A program made the position numbers and the translations under genes. Shown in pieces: positions 13,817 to 22,417 of a stretch of DNA of 37,384 bases. The stretch spans positions 1 to 37,384 of the forward strand of contig CALUHQ010000048.1 in the NCBI GenBank assembly GCA_944320485.1. Reading direction: 5' to 3'. Below the pieces are notes generated by a model that saw only the letters and a program-made list of their open reading frames with translations, ran no database searches and had not been told where the DNA came from. The stretch is from Candidatus Methanomethylophilaceae archaeon. GTDB lineage: Archaea; Thermoplasmatota; Thermoplasmata; Methanomassiliicoccales; Methanomethylophilaceae. Positions within the stretch are counted from its first letter, which is position 1; each line of letters starts with the position of its first letter.

Positions 13817-14680
13817 GTGTCGTACGGGATTGGTTACGCCGGCGCAGAATCCGATTACAACGATGCGGATGCAGTGATATTCGGCATCCCGTACGACCAC
13901 ACCGCCTGCTTCAAAGCGGGCGCCAGGGAGGCCCCGTGGACCATCCGCCGGGCCTCCTACAATTTTGAGGAGATACACTTCGAGCACGGCGTGGACCAGC
14001 CCGTCCTGAACGTGTACGACTACGGCAACTGCGACGACTTCGTGCTGCCGGAAGACATGTTCGCGGAGGTCGACTTCGCCGTCGGACCCGCCATCAGGGA
14101 CGGGAAGTTCCCGATCACCATGGGAGGGGAGCACTCCGTCAACATCCCCATCGTGAGGAACTTCGACCCTGACGACATCGCGGTGATCTCCATCGATGCC
14201 CATCTGGACTCCAGGGACGAGTACCTGGGCACACCCAACAGCCACGCCTGCGTCATGCGCAGGGCCGCTGAGCACGTCGGACTCGACAACGTCTACGTCA
14301 TCGGCGCCAGGGCCATCGGCGCGGAGGAGCTGGAGAGGGACGACCCCGTGCCGTTCATCAGCTCCTACGAGGTCATGGACAACGGCATCGACTGGGCCAT
14401 AAGGAAGGTGCTGGAGAGCGTGAAGAACGAGAGGATCTACCTCACCGTGGACATCGACGGTATAGACCCCGCGTTCGCACCCGGAACTGGCACCCCCGAA
14501 CCCTTCGGCCTGATGCCCATGGATGTCAAGAAGGTCATCAACGCCATCGGCGACAGGCTCGCCGGGTTCGATGTCGTGGAGGTCTGCCCTCCGGCTGACC
14601 CTGCCGGGATCACCTCGATCCTCGCCGCCAGGTACATCAACGAGGTCATGGCCGTCCACGCCAAGAACCTCAGGTGCTGA
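13817..14680 (+). CDS. speB: agmatinase (ureohydrolase family)
   Basis: A 287-residue ureohydrolase. The binuclear manganese ligands are present: His106 in GGEHS, Asp127/His129/Asp131 in DAHLDSRD, and Asp212/Asp214 in DIDGIDPAFAPG. It splits agmatine to putrescine and urea. A GTG at 13802 overlaps the aIF5A stop and would add five residues. The GTG at 13817 is preceded by a perfect GAGGT (13804-13808) at 8 bases, so it is preferred. The fixed neighbour aIF5A suggests a role in supplying or processing the aminobutyl donor for hypusine, as proposed for an agmatinase-like protein in halophilic archaea. Confidence 0.88.
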   Translation: MSYGIGYAGAESDYNDADAVIFGIPYDHTACFKAGAREAPWTIRRASYNFEEIHFEHGVDQPVLNVYDYGNCDDFVLPEDMFAEVDFAVGPAIRDGKFPITMGGEHSVNIPIVRNFDPDDIAVISIDAHLDSRDEYLGTPNSHACVMRRAAEHVGLDNVYVIGARAIGAEELERDDPVPFISSYEVMDNGIDWAIRKVLESVKNERIYLTVDIDGIDPAFAPGTGTPEPFGLMPMDVKKVINAIGDRLAGFDVVEVCPPADPAGITSILAARYINEVMAVHAKNLRC

Positions 14681-14869
14681 GTCGGCACACATTCTACGAT
14701 AAGACGTGATGTGCCGGAAGTTACGTTGCGACCCCGTGCGATATACATGGGGTCAGGAACATCGGTGATGGGTCAGGCTCACCTACGGCGTACGATCCGG
14801 ATTCCGATCCGACACGTCAGATCGTTATCAGAATAACACGGACGGCCCCCATCGAAAGGACTGTGGGAC
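14681..14869. other. intergenic region between convergent genes, with hairpins
   Basis: No credible gene is seen in these 189 bases. CGGCACA (14683-14689) pairs with TGTGCCG (14710-14716), and GACCCC (14730-14735) pairs with GGGGTC (14749-14754). These may end transcription of the agmatinase and mutase genes or belong to an unrecognised small RNA. Confidence 0.4.
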
Positions 14870-16213
14870 TCACTGTTCCAGGAACCGTGTCGCATCCTCG
14901 ACGTAACCGTCGGCGCGCTCCTGAGCAAGAGCCGCATCCTTCGACTCCGAGTACACCCTGAACAGCTCCTCGGTGGTCGAGGGCCTCAGGAGGACCCATC
15001 CGTCATCGAAGTATATCTTCACACCGTCGACGGTCTCGGTCCTGTATCCCATGGCATCGTCTATGAAGTGGTCCAGCAGCTCCCTCTTCCTGGAGTCGGG
15101 GCACACCACCTTGTCCTTGACCACATGGTAGCGCTCCAATCCCGCGATCTGCTCGGACAGGGGCCCCGCCTTCACCACGCACTCCAGCATCTTGGCCAGC
15201 GCCATGGCTCCGTCGCGGCAGTTCTGATGCTCGGGGAACACCATGCCCCCGTTCTCCTCCCCGCCGAACACGGCATGGTTCTCCTCGATCTTCTTGACGA
15301 CCATGTGCGAGCCGACTGGGGTGTACTTGACCAGTCCCCCGCTGCTCTCCACCACGTCCTCCACGATCTGCGAGGAGCTCACAGGGGTGATCACCTTACC
15401 GTGATGGTCCTTCAGGATGTACCTGGCCATTATCGCCAGGCTCAGGTCGCCCTCGACGTACTCCCCTTCGCTCGTGATGAATATCGTCCTGTCCCCGTCG
15501 GCGTCATGGGCGGCACCGAGGTCGGCCCCGGTCTGGCGCACCATCGCCTTCAGCAGGGTCAGGTTCTCCTCCGTCGGCTCGCTGGTCCTTCCCGGGGTCT
15601 CCCCCTGCGGGTCGGCGTCTATCGTCAGCGCCCTGACCCCCAGCCTCTTGAGGAGCATCGGCGTTGTGACGCAAGTGGCCCCGTTCGCAAGGTCGATGCA
15701 CACGGTCAGCCTGGCCGCGCGGATGGCGTCCGCGTCCACATTGGAGACGATCGAGTCGACGTACGCCTCGGCCGCACCGGTAGCGTGGTACAGCTCCCCG
15801 ATGTCCTCCCATGATGCGGTCTTGATCTCGACCGAGCAGAAATCCTCCAGGGCGGCCTCATCCTCGCGTGTGGCCTCCACCCCGTCGGGACCTATGAACT
15901 TGAACCCGTTGTGCTCCGGCGGGTTGTGGGATGCCGTGATGACCACCCCTCCGGTGATGTCGTCGTGCCTCATCACGTAGTGCTGGAGAGCGGGCGTCGG
16001 CAGCATGCCGAGGTCGACTATGTCCGAGCCCACGGACATTATGCCGGCGGACACGGCACTCCTGAGCATCTCGGACGAATCGCGGGCGTCCATCGCCAGG
16101 GCTACCCTCTTGCCGTAGGTCAGCCCGACCGCCTTGCCTATCTGAAGGGCGACGTCGGGGGTCAGGTCCCTGTTTGCCGTCCCCCTGACGCCGTTGATCC
16201 CGAAGAGCGTCAT
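14870..16213 (-). CDS. glmM: phosphohexomutase, phosphoglucosamine mutase family
   Basis: A 447-residue alpha-D-phosphohexomutase. The four active-site loops are intact: phosphoserine loop TASHNPPEHNG with Ser95, metal loop DADGDR (237-242), sugar loop GGEENGG (318-323), and phosphate loop RPSTTEELFRVYSES (about 410-424). The GINGVRGTANRDLTP start is typical of archaeal GlmM/ManB enzymes, which make glucosamine-1-phosphate, mannose-1-phosphate or glucose-1-phosphate for cell-surface glycans. Sequence alone does not settle the sugar. It is the last gene of the LSm/ABC/DUF47 run, 6 bases after DUF47, and is convergent with speB. Confidence 0.88.
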   Translation of the reverse strand: MTLFGINGVRGTANRDLTPDVALQIGKAVGLTYGKRVALAMDARDSSEMLRSAVSAGIMSVGSDIVDLGMLPTPALQHYVMRHDDITGGVVITASHNPPEHNGFKFIGPDGVEATREDEAALEDFCSVEIKTASWEDIGELYHATGAAEAYVDSIVSNVDADAIRAARLTVCIDLANGATCVTTPMLLKRLGVRALTIDADPQGETPGRTSEPTEENLTLLKAMVRQTGADLGAAHDADGDRTIFITSEGEYVEGDLSLAIMARYILKDHHGKVITPVSSSQIVEDVVESSGGLVKYTPVGSHMVVKKIEENHAVFGGEENGGMVFPEHQNCRDGAMALAKMLECVVKAGPLSEQIAGLERYHVVKDKVVCPDSRKRELLDHFIDDAMGYRTETVDGVKIYFDDGWVLLRPSTTEELFRVYSESKDAALAQERADGYVEDATRFLEQ

Positions 16214-16219
16214 ACCGGC

Positions 16220-16900
16220 TCAGATTCTCTTCGAATTGAAAAGGATGTTTATCGTCTCGGCGCAACCCTTGCATGTGTCGGCCGCCTGCTCGACGGCCTC
16301 CAGCACCTTGGTGGACATCATCATGGACCTGTAGTCCATGTCGGACATCAGGATCGCCCTGGTGATCTTCATGTAGGCCTCGTCGATCCTGCGCTCCTGA
16401 GCCTTGACCCCGTCGATGCACTCGGAGAGTCCCTCGGAGTTGGAGTCGAGGAGCCTTATGGCGTTCATGAGGCCGTTGACCTCCGACTCGAGGTCGGACA
16501 CGGCGGCCGAGAACATCTCCCATATGCCCCTGGGAATGACGGTGCCGGTGTCCTCCACGAGCTGCAGGTGGATGGCGGCCTCCTTGCACCAGTTGGCGAT
16601 GCTGTCCGTCTTCTTGACGAAGTGCATGAAGTCCTCCCTGTCCTGGGGGGACAGCTCGCCTATGCTCATCTGGTTGCAGAGCACCTCCTCCTTGGCATCG
16701 GCCTCGTGCTCGGAGACGTACAGCCTCTCGATCGCCTTCTTGGCGGCCGGGTGGTCACCGACCTCCATGTTGCGCATGGCGTTGCCCAGCTCGGTGACGC
16801 AGTCCAGGACAGACAGGGCATGGGCCCTCATCCCCTCCTGGAGGACACCCTCCTTCCTCTTTCCGAACCAGCTTATTATGTTCTTCGCATCATCACTCAA
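16220..16900 (-). CDS. PhoU-like DUF47 family protein
   Basis: A 226-residue all-helical protein. Regularly spaced E/D-rich helices, including VSEHEADAKEEVLCNQM (about 62-78) and FMHFVKKTDSIANWC, are those of the PhoU/DUF47 fold, which carries metal clusters. DUF47 proteins usually accompany PiT-type phosphate transporters and are thought to regulate them. Here the gene follows an ABC ATPase, overlapping its end by 8 bases. The start is a TTG at 16900, with a GAGGGGG stretch about 9 bases upstream as ribosome-binding site. The context suggests regulation of the ABC transporter, probably for phosphate or a phosphorylated or metal substrate. Confidence 0.78.
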   Translation of the reverse strand: MSDDAKNIISWFGKRKEGVLQEGMRAHALSVLDCVTELGNAMRNMEVGDHPAAKKAIERLYVSEHEADAKEEVLCNQMSIGELSPQDREDFMHFVKKTDSIANWCKEAAIHLQLVEDTGTVIPRGIWEMFSAAVSDLESEVNGLMNAIRLLDSNSEGLSECIDGVKAQERRIDEAYMKITRAILMSDMDYRSMMMSTKVLEAVEQAADTCKGCAETINILFNSKRI

Positions 16901-17978
16901 GTTTGATTTCCCCCTCTATGCCGCCCCGCGGCCTCTCGAAGACCACTATGGCCTTCTTGTTGAACACCAGATGGACCCTGTCGCCGATGGACGGCACCTC
17001 GTCGTCCGACGACACGTTGTACTCGACGAAGTCACGGCTGGCCGCCGTGGTCCTGACCCTCCAGTAGGTCCCCATGAAAACCACCGCGGTGACCTCGGCC
17101 TCCAGGCCGTCGGTCGCGGTGTACACGTGCTCCGGACGGACGGAGATCACGACGGGGTCCCCGACCTTGAAATCGGTCTTGGACGCCCTTATCTCCTCCC
17201 CGCCCCTGAGCTTGAGTTTGGTCTTACCGTTCTTCGACTTGTCCGAGACCGTGCACTCCAGCAGGTTGGTCTCGCCGATGAAGTTGGCCGCGAAGACGGA
17301 CTTCGGCCTCCTGTATATCTCCAGCGGGGTGCCGACCTCCGCTATGGCCCCGTAGCGCATCAGGACGATCCTGTCCGACACGGACATGGCCTCCTCCTGG
17401 TCGTGGGTGACGTGGAGCACCGTTATGCCCAGCTTCTTGACCAGCCTGCGGAGCTCGTACCTCAGCTCCACACGGACACGCGCGTCCAGGGCCGACAGGG
17501 GCTCGTCCAGCATCAGCATCTTGGATCCGGACGCCAGCGCGCGTGCGATGGCCACCTTCTGCTGCTCCCCTCCGGACAGCTCATCCGGGAACATCCCGGC
17601 GCGTGCGAGCATGCCTACGAGCTCCAGGTACTCTGTGGACAGGGACTCCATCGCCTCGTCCCCCTGGTCCTTGACCCTCGGGCTGTACGCCACGTTCTCC
17701 TTCAGGGACATGTGCGGGAACAGGGCGATGTTCTGGAACACGTATCCCACATCCCTGTCCTCCATGGGGATGTCCGTGACGTCCATCCCGTCCACGTACA
17801 CCTTGCCCTCGGTGGGCCTCCATATGCCGGAGATCACCTTGATCAGTGTGGTCTTCCCGCATCCGGACGGCCCGAGGATGGTGACGTACTCGCCGTTGTT
17901 GATGTCCAGGCTGATGTCCCTGACGGCGTAGAAGTCGCCGAACCTCATGGAAATGCGCTCTAGCTTGATCCTTGCCAT
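16893..17978 (-). CDS. ABC transporter ATP-binding protein (spermidine/iron/thiamine class, with TOBE domain)
   Basis: A 361-residue ABC ATPase. Walker A is GPSGCGKT (36-43), signature LSGGEQQ (134-140), Walker B MLMLDEP (154-160), and the switch histidine is His192 in HVTHDQEEAM. The C-terminal TOBE-type regulatory region (about 240-361) contains VVISVRPEHV. This domain plan is that of importers in the Pot/Fbp/Thi/PhnT group. It starts 1 base after the stop of the second ATPase, which differs clearly in sequence, and both are catalytically complete. They probably form a heterodimer under the fused permease. No binding protein is encoded nearby. Confidence 0.87.
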   Translation of the reverse strand: MARIKLERISMRFGDFYAVRDISLDINNGEYVTILGPSGCGKTTLIKVISGIWRPTEGKVYVDGMDVTDIPMEDRDVGYVFQNIALFPHMSLKENVAYSPRVKDQGDEAMESLSTEYLELVGMLARAGMFPDELSGGEQQKVAIARALASGSKMLMLDEPLSALDARVRVELRYELRRLVKKLGITVLHVTHDQEEAMSVSDRIVLMRYGAIAEVGTPLEIYRRPKSVFAANFIGETNLLECTVSDKSKNGKTKLKLRGGEEIRASKTDFKVGDPVVISVRPEHVYTATDGLEAEVTAVVFMGTYWRVRTTAASRDFVEYNVSSDDEVPSIGDRVHLVFNKKAIVVFERPRGGIEGEIKLE

Positions 17979-17979
17979 G

Positions 17980-19086
17980 TCAGTCCAGCCTCATCTCGTC
18001 CTCGATGCCCTCCGGCGGCATCGGGAATACGGATGCCTTATCCGGCATCCAGTAGACGCCCACGCTGTCGCCCGGGCTGTATTCCTCGTACTTCCTGTTG
18101 GGGAGCTTGGCCGACAGCAGCCCCACTCCCTCTACCGCGATCTCCACGGTGACGGTGACCCCCTCGTACAGGATGCGCTCTATGGTCCCCACGCACACTG
18201 CGCTGGGCTGACCCTCCTGCATCCTGGTGATCTTGGTGAACCCCACCTTGACCGTGAGCACGGCCTCGTCCCCGGCGGCCAGGTCAGACGGCCTCGCCGG
18301 GAACCTCATCCCCGACTGGGTCTCGACGATGGTCCCCTCCGGGGTGCTCTCGACCACCCTCCCGACGATCACGTTGGAGCGTCCGACGAAGTTGGCGACG
18401 AACGGCGTCGCCGGGTCCTCGAAGACCTCCCTCGGGGTGCCGAACTGTATGATCCTGCCCTTGCGGATGACCGCGATCTTGTCGGCCATCTCCAGGGCCT
18501 CGTCCTGGTCGTGGGTGACATGGATGCATGTGAGCCCCATCTCCTTGGCCATGGACCTCAGCTCCTTGCGGAGGTTTATCCTGAGCCTCGCATCCAGTGC
18601 CCTGAGGGGCTCGTCCAGGAGCAGCACCTTGGACCCCGACGCGAGGGCGCGTGCGAGCGCTATGCGCTGCTGCTGCCCACCGGAGAGCTCCCCCGGCTTC
18701 CACTCGGCCTTCTGCTCCAGATGGACCATGTGCAGCATGCTCCTGACGATCTGCTTGGAGCTGTCCTCGGGCCACTCCTTGATGCGGGGTGCGAACATGA
18801 CGTTGTCGTAGACGTTCAGATGGGGGAACAGTGCGTACGTCTGCGAGAGCATTGTGGCGTTCCTTGAGTCCACGGAATCATCCGTGACGTCCCTCCCGTC
18901 CATCAGGACCCTCCCGGAATCCGGTTTGGTGAGGCCGCAGACCATCCTCATGCACGTGGTCTTCCCGGCCCCCGTGGGTCCGAGGATGCACACGTACTCC
19001 CCGTCGCCGATGGTGAGGGAGAGCCCGTCCGCCGCCACGACGCCGTCGAACTCCTTGCGGAGGTCATCCAGTATTATCTCAGGCAT
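17980..19086 (-). CDS. ABC transporter ATP-binding protein (second, non-identical ATPase)
   Basis: A 368-residue ABC ATPase with Walker A GPTGAGKTT (36-44), signature LSGGQQQ (134-140), Walker B VLLLDEP (154-160) and His192 in HVTHDQDEAL. A TOBE-like C-terminal region follows (AVLTVKVGFTKI, ending in VYWMPDKASVFP). It is the same class as the neighbouring ATPase, but the two are diverged, especially after residue 230. They look like an old duplication kept as a pair. Its start overlaps the end of the permease gene by 8 bases, so the transporter is made from one message. Confidence 0.87.
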   Translation of the reverse strand: MPEIILDDLRKEFDGVVAADGLSLTIGDGEYVCILGPTGAGKTTCMRMVCGLTKPDSGRVLMDGRDVTDDSVDSRNATMLSQTYALFPHLNVYDNVMFAPRIKEWPEDSSKQIVRSMLHMVHLEQKAEWKPGELSGGQQQRIALARALASGSKVLLLDEPLRALDARLRINLRKELRSMAKEMGLTCIHVTHDQDEALEMADKIAVIRKGRIIQFGTPREVFEDPATPFVANFVGRSNVIVGRVVESTPEGTIVETQSGMRFPARPSDLAAGDEAVLTVKVGFTKITRMQEGQPSAVCVGTIERILYEGVTVTVEIAVEGVGLLSAKLPNRKYEEYSPGDSVGVYWMPDKASVFPMPPEGIEDEMRLD

Positions 19087-20740
19087 CGCGTCCGGACCTC
19101 CTGCTTGTCACCAGTCTGAGGACCAGCATTATCACGAAGCATATCGCGATGAGCACTATGGAGCACATCGCCGCCTCCGTGTAGTCGCCCGACTGCACCA
19201 GCTTTGTGATGTAGATCGGGACCGTGTTGACGGTGTTGCTGATGGCCGTGGTCGCACCGGTCTCGCCCAGGCTCCTCGTGAACGCCAGGATTCCGCCTGC
19301 GATGACCGCCGACTTGACTATGGGGAACAGGACCTTCCTGAACGCCTGGAACGGCTTGGCGCCGAGGGTCATGGCGACCTCCTCGTAGGCGGGGTCCACC
19401 TCCTCTATGGCACCTATCAGGTTCCTTACGACCAGGGGGTAGGTAAAGGAGATGTGTCCGAGGATGACCAGCAGCAGAGCGAACGACTCGCTGAGCCCGA
19501 ACCCTCCCCAGAACAGGGCGAGGGAGAATCCCAGCGCGGTGGTCGGGATGATGAGCGGGACGTTGACCAGCCCGTCCAGGGTCTGACCCAGCTTTCCGTC
19601 CCTGTGCCTGGCTATGTACATGGCCATGGGGACTCCGATGACGATGTCCACGGCCACGGCGACGCCCGCCACCAGGAACGACGTCGCTATGGAGCCCAGC
19701 AGCACCCCGTAGTCTATATCCGGGATCGGCTGGGTCAGGTACATGAATATGTAGAACGCGGGCAGCAGGACGACCACCAGCAGGAACGCTATGGTTAGCA
19801 CGTCCTTCGCCTTCGGGAGGGGGCCCCTGCTGAGCTTCCTCCCAAGGTCCGGCCAGACCTTCTTCAGCGGTATGTGGAACCCGGCGATGGCCTTCCTGAC
19901 CACGACCAGCAGCAGGAGGGCCAGCACGATCATTATGACCGAGATGAGGATCTGCGCGCCCATCATCTCGTCCGCGCTGTACACGCTGGTGTCGCTCTTG
20001 AGCCAGCTGATGAAGGAGGGACCGGTGAAGAACGTCGATTCCACGCCCATCATCGTGAGCGCGATATACGTGCCCCCGGTCTCGGACAGCGACCTCGCGA
20101 AGCAGAGGATGAACCCCGTGGCGAGCCCGGCGCGGAACAGCGGCAGGGTGATCGTCCTGAAGGCGGTCCACTTGGACGCCCCCAGGGTCATCGCCGCGGT
20201 CTCGAAGTTGGGCTCTATCTGCTCCAGGATCGCGGATAGGGAGCGGACCATGTACGGGTACGTGAACAGGATGTGCAGGAAGATCATCATCACGTACGGG
20301 GAGACGACGATGCCCAGCCCCGGCAGCTCCACGCCCTCCGGGGCCCCCCAGAACATGACGACGGAGATACCCAGGACGGCAGTCGGGAACGCGAGCGGCA
20401 TGTCCAGCAGCGTGTCCAGCCACTTCTTCCCCTTGAAGTCCTTGCGGACCATGATCCACGCCATCGGCAGGCCGACGACGATGTCTATGACCGTGACGAC
20501 CAGCGCTATGCTGAACGAGTTGGCGACGGCGCTGAGGACCGTGTCCCTGATCCCGTCGTTGTTGATGACGCTGTCGACGAGACCCCAGTCCGTGAACAGC
20601 TTGGTGACGACGAATATCGACGGCACCACTATGACTATTATGAACACTGCGCAGGCGAAGGCGAACCACGACCTGCGTACCTTGGAGCTCCCCGAGAGCT
20701 CATCGACCCTTTTCAGGAACGACACAGGTGCACCGTCCAT
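19079..20740 (-). CDS. ABC transporter permease, two fused permease domains (ThiP/FbpB-like)
   Basis: A 553-residue membrane protein with about 12 predicted transmembrane helices in two homologous halves. Each half has an EAA loop that docks an ATPase: AAMTLGASKWTAFRTITLP in the first and VAMTLGAKPFQAFRKVLFP in the second. The first membrane segment is at about 25-46 (FAFACAVFIIVIVVPSIFVV). Such fused permeases occur in iron, thiamine and 2-aminoethylphosphonate importers. The substrate here is unknown. The ATG overlaps the LSm stop codon by one base (TGATG). Fused halves matched with two separate ATPases suggest a fixed asymmetric complex. Confidence 0.86.
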   Translation of the reverse strand: MDGAPVSFLKRVDELSGSSKVRRSWFAFACAVFIIVIVVPSIFVVTKLFTDWGLVDSVINNDGIRDTVLSAVANSFSIALVVTVIDIVVGLPMAWIMVRKDFKGKKWLDTLLDMPLAFPTAVLGISVVMFWGAPEGVELPGLGIVVSPYVMMIFLHILFTYPYMVRSLSAILEQIEPNFETAAMTLGASKWTAFRTITLPLFRAGLATGFILCFARSLSETGGTYIALTMMGVESTFFTGPSFISWLKSDTSVYSADEMMGAQILISVIMIVLALLLLVVVRKAIAGFHIPLKKVWPDLGRKLSRGPLPKAKDVLTIAFLLVVVLLPAFYIFMYLTQPIPDIDYGVLLGSIATSFLVAGVAVAVDIVIGVPMAMYIARHRDGKLGQTLDGLVNVPLIIPTTALGFSLALFWGGFGLSESFALLLVILGHISFTYPLVVRNLIGAIEEVDPAYEEVAMTLGAKPFQAFRKVLFPIVKSAVIAGGILAFTRSLGETGATTAISNTVNTVPIYITKLVQSGDYTEAAMCSIVLIAICFVIMLVLRLVTSRRSGRDA

Positions 20741-20961
20741 CAGAGAGCGGTGATGCTCACCACGTTGTTGCCCCGGATGATGGCGGTGCCTAGACGCCTC
20801 CCATCATTGCCATCGGCGTCGGATTCGACGGCCTCCTCAAGGACCATGTTCATGTACTCGTCGAATCCCGAGAGCTTTCCGTCGAGGGTCCTGCCGTCCT
20901 TGAGTAGGAGCGAGACACGCCTGTCCAGGGACCTCTCGAGCATGGATGCTGGCATCACCAT
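20740..20961 (-). CDS. LSm (Sm-like) archaeal RNA-binding protein
   Basis: A 73-residue Sm-fold protein. Sm1 motif: LLLKDGRTLDGKLSGFDEYM and following residues (about 19-43), with the conserved Asp and Asn. Sm2 motif: GTAIIRGNNVVSI (about 59-71). Archaeal LSm proteins form rings that bind U-rich RNA. The frame extends upstream to 21081, but that part overlaps scpB. The TATA box at 20991-20998 predicts transcription near 20967, so the ATG at 20961 is the start, nearly leaderless. It leads the message with the ABC transporter, which is an unusual partner. Confidence 0.87.
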   Translation of the reverse strand: MVMPASMLERSLDRRVSLLLKDGRTLDGKLSGFDEYMNMVLEEAVESDADGNDGRRLGTAIIRGNNVVSITAL

Positions 20962-20990
20962 ATCAATCGGATGACGGAGCCTTTCACCTG

Positions 20991-20998
20991 TTATATAG
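20991..20998 (-). promoter_or_regulatory. TATA box of the LSm/ABC/DUF47/mutase run
   Basis: The minus strand reads CTATATAA. It lies about 33 bases before the LSm ATG and marks a separate transcription unit after scpB. Confidence 0.6.
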
Positions 20999-21032
20999 GT
21001 TACCGAGAAGTATGTATTATGCGGAGGCGGGG

Positions 21033-21551
21033 TCACCCGTCCTGCTGGCCGGGGGAGTTCCTGGACTGCTCCTCTATCCATGCGCGGATGTCGGATTTCC
21101 TCGTGGAACCTATGCCGAAGTACTCCGAGAACTTGGGAGTGGTGGTCAGCTCGAACGTCTGCCCGGACTTCTTCGCCGACACGAACCCCAGCTCCACGAG
21201 CCTGTGCACGTCGTCGTACGTCCTCGGACCGCGGGTCCTGAACAGCTCCGACTGAAGCACCGGCTGGTTGTAGGCGATGGTGGACAGCGTCCTCATCATG
21301 CCCCCGGACATCTCCGCCTTGGCGAACTTGCCGGTGAAGTCGGTGTACTCGGAGCGCAGCATCATCCTGAAGCGGTTCCCCGCCTTCGAGATGACGATGG
21401 CGGAGTCCCTGTCGTCGTACTCGCGCCTGAGGTCCATCACGGCGGTGCGGATCTCCTCCTCCGGGATCCCGGTCCTCTCGGAGATCTCCTGTATCCTCAG
21501 GCCCTCCGCACTGGAGAACAGCGCCGCCTCGACCGCACGCTTAGGGTCCAA
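21033..21551 (-). CDS. scpB: segregation and condensation protein B
   Basis: A 172-residue ScpB with two winged-helix domains: VEAALFSSAEGLRIQEISERTGI at the N-terminus and MMRTLSTIAYNQPVLQSELF with TYDDVHRLVELGFVS in the second. ScpB dimers bind the ScpA linker in the SMC-ScpAB condensin that organises and segregates the chromosome. The start is a TTG at 21551 with GGTGA six bases upstream, overlapping the end of scpA by 11 bases. No closer ATG fits the family N-terminus. It is the last gene of the condensin operon. Confidence 0.88.
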   Translation of the reverse strand: MDPKRAVEAALFSSAEGLRIQEISERTGIPEEEIRTAVMDLRREYDDRDSAIVISKAGNRFRMMLRSEYTDFTGKFAKAEMSGGMMRTLSTIAYNQPVLQSELFRTRGPRTYDDVHRLVELGFVSAKKSGQTFELTTTPKFSEYFGIGSTRKSDIRAWIEEQSRNSPGQQDG

Positions 21552-22416
21552 CTCGCATCACCGCCTCGGGGATCCTTCCGCCGGGCGTGTCCTCGAGTGT
21601 TCCGGATGTCCACTCCGTCTTGATCTCCAGCCAGATCTCCCCTGACGGGAGGTCGTCCTGCCAGACGGCCAGCCTGCCGTCCCTGACGAGATGGAGGACG
21701 GACACGAACACCGTGAGGTTCTCGCCCAGGTCCTCGGTGTACAGGTCCCTGATGCTGATCTGCCCGGTCCCGAGCTTCTCGATCCTCTTCCAGACGGCCT
21801 CGATGTCCTGCTCGTCGTCCTCCTCGTGGGCCTTGTTCTCGAAGCGCTTGGGCTCCTTGGCCCTCAGCTCCGCGCGGACCCTCTCCCTCTCCCTCTGGAT
21901 CTCGATCTCCTTCCTCGCGTCCTCGAAGGCGTCGATGAGCTCGTACATGGTCACCGGCCTGACCGGCTCCCTGGCGTACGCCTCCCTGAAGGGGACGTCC
22001 GGTACGAAGAGGTCGTCGTAGAAGAACTGGTCGTCCGGCTCCTCGTACACCGGCTCCACCGGCGGCTCGCTCCTGACCCTGGTGCAGTCGGACTGCATCC
22101 TGAGGATCCTCCAGGCCATGAGCAGGAGCTTCCCTGCCACGATCATGTCGAAGTGGTCCGTCGAGACCTTGTCCTCGTACATCCTCACGAACTCGGACAG
22201 GTCGATCTCCCACGGGTCTATGCCGTTCTCCAGCACCAGGCTGAACACGGCGCGGATCGACTCGTCCACCGGGTCCTGCAGCCTCTCCCCGGACTCAGCC
22301 TGGGAGAGGATGTCCATGTATCCTCCTATGCGCCTGAGGGACTCCTCGTCGTCCGCCAGGGCCCTGTGGAACAGCAGGTGCTGCTCCAGTTCCTCCATCC
22401 TTGTGTTCCCATCCAT
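21541..22416 (-). CDS. scpA: segregation and condensation protein A (kleisin)
   Basis: A 291-residue kleisin. The N-terminal helical domain contacts the SMC neck (ENGIDPWEIDLSEFVRMYEDKV, about 55-76). A charged linker rich in Glu and Arg (about 150-215, ERERVRAELRAKEPKRFE) is the ScpB-binding part. The C-terminal winged helix (TVFVSVLHLVRDGRLAVWQ) contacts the SMC head. It starts 1 base after the smc stop, with a strong GGAGG about 9 bases upstream inside the smc tail. Translation through smc would couple them. It ends in TAA. Confidence 0.88.
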   Translation of the reverse strand: MDGNTRMEELEQHLLFHRALADDEESLRRIGGYMDILSQAESGERLQDPVDESIRAVFSLVLENGIDPWEIDLSEFVRMYEDKVSTDHFDMIVAGKLLLMAWRILRMQSDCTRVRSEPPVEPVYEEPDDQFFYDDLFVPDVPFREAYAREPVRPVTMYELIDAFEDARKEIEIQRERERVRAELRAKEPKRFENKAHEEDDEQDIEAVWKRIEKLGTGQISIRDLYTEDLGENLTVFVSVLHLVRDGRLAVWQDDLPSGEIWLEIKTEWTSGTLEDTPGGRIPEAVMRVGP

Positions 22417-22417
22417 C

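Noticed and set aside
14760..14790. C/D box small RNA near GTGATGG
   Set aside because: A C-box-like GTGATGG is present, but a properly spaced CTGA D box is not found on the same strand.
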